Source of the DNA: Aurantiochytrium sp. KH105
Taxonomy: Eukaryota; Sar; Bigyra; Thraustochytrida; Thraustochytriidae
Assembly: GCA_003116975.1 (NCBI GenBank)
Contig: BGKB01000300.1
Span: forward strand, 1-30,932
DNA: 30,932 bases
Reading direction: 5' to 3'
Under the pieces are notes generated by a model, which had not been told where the DNA came from, ran no database searches, and saw nothing but the letters and a program-made list of their open reading frames with translations. How positions within the stretch are numbered: the stretch's first letter is position 1; every line of letters starts with the position of its first letter. Below are positions 27,176-30,932 of the stretch, piece by piece. The position numbers and the translations under genes were made by a program.

Positions 27176-30100
27176 TTATTCAGGCGCTGGTCCATGCGCT
27201 CTTCCATTCCTCAATTTTCGTGCGCGGGAACAGAGCTCGTCGATGAGTGCAGGGTGTTCGTGGCCCACGTCGCAGTTTCCTATTGACGGAGATGAACGCC
27301 ACATCAAGACTTCCAGGCGGTCAAAGAGCCTGCTCTGAAGTTCTGGGGTAAACTCGCCCTTGTGAGCATCATCGAATTTCCATTCATCCTCGACCGCAAT
27401 GGCCAAGACAGGCTGTGCACCGAGCTGGTTCGAAACCAAAGCCCTTTCCACTTCATGTTGACAGCCTTGTTCCAAAACCACGACAACCACTGATGACGCT
27501 TCGACAGCATCAGACTTATTGTGGAATAGAGTAACATGCACATTGAGCTTTTCGTGTTCTTTTTCAAGCTTCTTGAAAAGCTCTCTCGTAACCCTTGAAC
27601 TCGCCATTCCAGCAACTACAATCGAAAGTTCCTCCGAGCTCGCGCTGCTGGCAGGAGGCAATGTATCGAATCCAGCGCGAGTAATGAGAGCTTGAAGCAT
27701 TGCCTCTTCCTCATAGAGGCGACGACGGTAAGGTATCTTTTTGCAATGCTTGAGTGCTAGTTCCGCGTTAGCCAGAATCTCCTTTGAAGACACGGGATCG
27801 CCTTTCCAATTTTTCAAGCCTAGGTCGTGCAGAGTCCTTTTCAATTCACCGGCTTCTATGACACGTTGATCCCCGTTCGCTTCCGTTCCTTCACGCCAAG
27901 GCACATCACTTTCACTCCACTGATCGAAGCGATCATCCATCTCGACGATAAAGAAGATGTTCCATTCCAAAGCATCGTATCGAGATGAAGTTTTGAAGAA
28001 TTCAACCGCAAAGTAAAGTTCTGCGAGAGAGTATGGCCTGAAGAGCACGCCCTTCGTGAGTACCATGACAAAGCGCCTTGATGCCAAAACACCTCGATAC
28101 ATCGACTCGAGTGTGATTTCTGACGCGCGCATATCGATCCACGATGACAGCTGGTGCCGTTCGAGGCCAGCTGCAAGGTCCTTGACGATCCCGGCCGCCT
28201 GCGACTGCATGTGCGACAAGAAAAAGTGGTACGTCGGGAGCTCTATGAGTTCACTGTGAGCACCTTGTTCGTAAAATTTGTTCGGTGTCGTGCTTCTGCG
28301 CAGCCGCGCTTTTGTGGTGCGTCCGAAAAGGCTGAACCGACGTGGAATAATGGCTTTGTGCAGACTCATAACGCGGCGTGAGAAACGCGGGGGGGTGGAG
28401 CTACTCGCGCGCACTGGCGTATGCGTATTGATATCCTCCTCCTCCTCGCTCGGCTCGCACGTATTTGTTCGAATTGATTCAAAGAAAGGGTGCTCGTCGA
28501 TGATCTGCTTCACGGTGATACGCTCTTCCGGGTCACCACGCAAGCACAGACGAACGAGGTCACGGGCGGCCTCGATCTCAAATTCAGTTGCACCGAGATC
28601 ATCTACCTTCCTCTTCCCCTTGCTCTCGCGCAGCTTGATGCGATGTAGACGTTCGTCATCCACCCCGAGCCAGTTCATAAGCTCAGTCTTCTCGCGACTT
28701 GTCACGAGATTATCGTCGGATTCGTCGACCATGAAGAGTTTTGTACCAGAGAGCAACTGAAAAAGCACCACGCCAAAGCTCCAAACGTCGATTGCCGGGT
28801 CGGCCTTTGGGGCCATGTCCTCTTTTGCTTCGTGTAGAAAGTGCCACTTGGCCAGTTCAGGAGCTGCGTAGCCAGTGCTCACCTTTTCCGTGACGACACT
28901 CTTTTTCTTCGGCACCTTTTCAAAATTTATCGGTGCCGACGCGTCCAAATCAATAAGTTGCCAGTCTTCGTCACTTGCGGAGACAGAACGCTCTCCCGTC
29001 ACATTTTCTCGCCATTCTTTTGGAACCTCGAGACGATCTCCTTTCTTAGCATACGAGAATGTGTGTTGCTTTGAAGCAGCGAGACGCACAACGTTGCGTG
29101 GCTTGATGTCACCATGAATTCGACCGCTGTCGTGCAGACTTTTGACTGCAGAAATAATCTTGTACGTAATCGTCCGGATTTTCTGCAGGTCACGGCCGGC
29201 AAAGCGCTCCGTGTTGATGGCTTCAAACAGTGAACGCGAGCCTCTTTTCATGACCAGGCACAGCTCATCATCAAGGCGCTTAGCGAAATTGCCATCCTCG
29301 CGGTGGAGAAGTGGCAAACAGCCTGCGAGTTTCGGGCCTCCGCCGTCTGCAACCTTGCGTGCACCAATTTCACGATTGTACTGCTCCTGTTTTCGCATCA
29401 TCTTGAGCGCTACTGCTTTGTTTGTTTGGATGTCCGTGGCGAAGTGAACCGCGCACGTTTTAGATTCGTGAACGGGAGGGCCTTCCACGATGCTGTAACG
29501 ATCGAGATACGTGCCATACGTCTTCGCCCACTCCTTGGTGTTTTTGTTGGTGAGTGCAAGTGATCGAAGAGATCGGCCGCCTTCATCTTCGGCCATCATC
29601 AACTGGAGCCCATCTTCGAGAGACAAGCATCTTGCGAGAACTTCATCGCAAAACCATTGCGGAAGTGAGTATGTTGTTTTTGTCGCGTGGCAGTCGAAAA
29701 GTGCATGGATCAAAGGAACAGCGGAATCATCTTTCTCGATCGAGATTTTATCATCACTCGCTCCCTCGTTTCTGAGAAGCCACACATTGGCTTTTCCGAG
29801 ACGATTCTGCACACTTGGTAAATAGCAAACGCATAGAGCAGCAAGAAAAACGGCGAATAGGTCTGCGTGCTTTTCAGCTAATTCATGCGCGGCCGGAGTC
29901 CATTTCTTTCCATCTTCGTTCAGATAAAATTCCAAAATTCTCTCCACACGAGCACCGCCTTTCGAGAGCTTCAGCAACTCCTTCCAAGACAAGGATGGAA
30001 GACGACGTATGCCACTAAATAGGAGGACGGAAATTAGTATGAAGGATGTAATACGTATCCACACAATGCACAAGCCATTCCAGACAAAGCTTACCTAAAC

Positions 30101-30863
30101 TCGTGCACACGACAATTCTGAGCCAAAAGAACAATCAACAACGCGAATTCGCCATCTGGGCCGATCTTGTTTTCCTCAAGCCTGTGCATGACGATTGTGG
30201 TGTGACATGGCATTCATTACATTGATTGCATTCATTGATGAGCGCGAAATGGCTGTCAGTGTCCACCCTCATGTCGCCGTCGTCGTCGTCTTGGCGCAGT
30301 CCCGCCTTTCTGCTCTCCGCCACGAACGCCCACCTGCCTTCCTTCACGCAGAAATCCACGCATGCCGCCTTCTTGCGTTGTCCAATCCAAAGTCTTGCCT
30401 CCAATCAAACGCAGCAAAACACAACCGAACCAACTTACTTCAAAGACGTAAGCGAGCTGTTCTTGCCCAAGCCTTCCCTGAGCCCAAGGGCGCCATCGTC
30501 GCCGATCTTGTTCGACTCAAGACTGTGCATGATGATTGTGGTGTGGCATGGCATTGATTGCATTGATTGCATTGATTGATGAGCGCGAAATGGCTGTCAG
30601 TGTCCACCTTCATGTCGCCGTCGCCGTCGTCTTGGCGCAGTCCCGCCTTTCTGCTCCCCGCCACGAACGCCCACCTGCCTTCCTTCACGCAGAAATCCAC
30701 GCATACCGCCTTCTTGCGTTGTCCAATCCAAAATCTTGCCTCCAATCCAACGCAGCAAAACACAACCGAACCAACTTACTCCAAAGACGTAAGCGAGCTG
30801 TTCTTGCCCAAGCCTTCCCCGAGCCCGACGGCGCCTGAGTCGCCGATCTTGTTGTCGAAAAGA
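27176..30863 (-). CDS. LRR - protein kinase - TIR fusion protein, 5' end outside the window
   Basis: Exons by ascending position: 27176-30014, 30095-30181, 30439-30522, 30780-30863; more must lie beyond 30932. The three small exons each encode one ribonuclease-inhibitor-type LRR (LFDNKIGDSGAVGLGEGLG, LESNKIGDDGALGLREGLG, LEENKIGPDGEFALLIVLL) in a continuous phase-2 frame. The large exon gives a helical linker, a kinase domain (about 29512-28478), a basic linker, a TIR domain (about 28234-27970) and a C-terminal alpha/beta domain (about 27631-27299). The kinase has VALKMM (Lys codon at 29404), HGDIKPRN instead of HRDxKxxN, DLD instead of DFG (from 28951), GYAAPE (28873-28856) and DVWSFGVV. The TIR domain has YHFFLSH, WIDMRASEIT, GVLASRRFVMVLTKG and RPYSLAELYFA, with Glu at 28021-28019 in the position of the NADase catalytic Glu. 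An upstream ATG at 30073 is intronic. An intracellular sensor with immune-like signalling is the inference. Confidence 0.9.
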
Positions 30864-30932
30864 CTGTGCATGATGATTTTGGTGTGGCATGGCATTCATT
30901 GCATTCATTGCATTCATTGATGAGCGCGAAAT
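30146..30932. repeat. 341-bp tandem repeat, each unit one LRR exon plus one intron
   Basis: The sequence GATGAGCGCGAAAT recurs at 30237, 30578 and 30919, a period of exactly 341 bp, and the array runs off the right edge. Each full unit is an 84-nt LRR exon plus a 257-nt intron on the minus strand. Hand alignment of the two full introns (30182-30438 and 30523-30779) gives 11 differences in 257. The exons 30439-30522 and 30780-30863 differ at 13 of 84. A short TTCATTGCA/TTGATTGCA nonamer repeat occurs inside each intron (about 30212-30236, 30553-30577, 30894-30918). The left end of the array is the last, more diverged LRR exon. Confidence 0.93.

Noticed and set aside
30015..30073. ATG at 30073 as start of the kinase-TIR protein
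   Set aside because: It lies in an 80-bp intron with a GTAAGC donor and a TTTAG acceptor. Splicing joins the LRR exons in frame, and the would-be N-terminus (MCIVWIRITS...) is intronic.
30135..30763. Repeated minus-strand frames containing FCVKEGRWAFVA
   Set aside because: They are mostly intron sequence of the 341-bp units read in a different frame from the LRR exons. Their similarity just reflects the tandem repeat.
27176..30932. CRISPR-like interpretation of the regular repeats at the right end
   Set aside because: The 341-bp period is a tandem exon-intron unit with conserved splice sites, not short repeats with unique spacers.

Overview
This window is nuclear DNA from a GC-rich protist. 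The evidence is an eIF3j gene, spliceosomal GT-AG introns of about 65-260 nt, Kozak-like start contexts, a STE11/MEKK-type kinase, IQ repeats and long stretches of GC-rich microsatellite DNA. Stops at the ends of intact genes include TAA, TAG and TGA, so the code looks standard. The gene set (Nodulin-like MFS transporter, PhyH-family oxygenase, LRR-kinase-TIR protein, archaeal-style stand-alone RibB) fits a stramenopile such as a labyrinthulomycete/thraustochytrid. That placement is an inference and was not tested.

Layout, left to right. 1-1363 is a gene-free, increasingly CpG-rich leader. 1364-2161 (+) is 3,4-dihydroxy-2-butanone-4-phosphate synthase of riboflavin synthesis. 3052-3828 (+) is translation factor eIF3j. 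4017-4942 (+) is a decayed ankyrin-repeat/SAM-domain gene with several frame breaks. 4943-10955 holds no supported gene and is packed with tetra-, penta- and hexanucleotide repeats and a CAG/CTG palindrome. 10956-13430 (+) is a MAPKKK-like kinase with a long low-complexity N-terminus. 13431-15147 has only broken minus-strand reading frames, one of them encoding two hydrophobic segments. 15148-17025 (+) is a dual-specificity phosphatase-fold protein whose catalytic cysteine is serine. 17281-19945 (-) is a 16-exon LRR membrane receptor, reconstructed here by hand. 20189-20997 may contain a small unresolved minus-strand gene. 21012-22751 (+) is a Nodulin-like MFS transporter. 23091-24863 (+) is a nine-IQ-motif protein followed by an in-frame coding-like tail beyond its stop. 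25784-26719 (-) is a PhyH-family dioxygenase with a likely mitochondrial presequence. 27176 to beyond 30932 (-) is an LRR-kinase-TIR fusion gene whose 5' part lies outside the window.

The most notable material is the repeat-receptor content. Two LRR genes of different LRR classes are both built as one exon per repeat with phase-2 introns, while every other gene in the window appears to be a single exon. In the LRR-kinase-TIR gene the exon plus its intron forms a 341-bp tandem unit. Between its two near-identical copies the LRR exon differs at 13 of 84 positions, but the flanking introns differ at only 11 of 257, as expected if the repeats are multiplied by recombination and the coding part is then diversified. 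With the ankyrin-SAM remnant nearby, the region looks like one where recognition-type genes are born, diversify and die. No operon-like logic links the housekeeping genes (ribB, eIF3j) to these.
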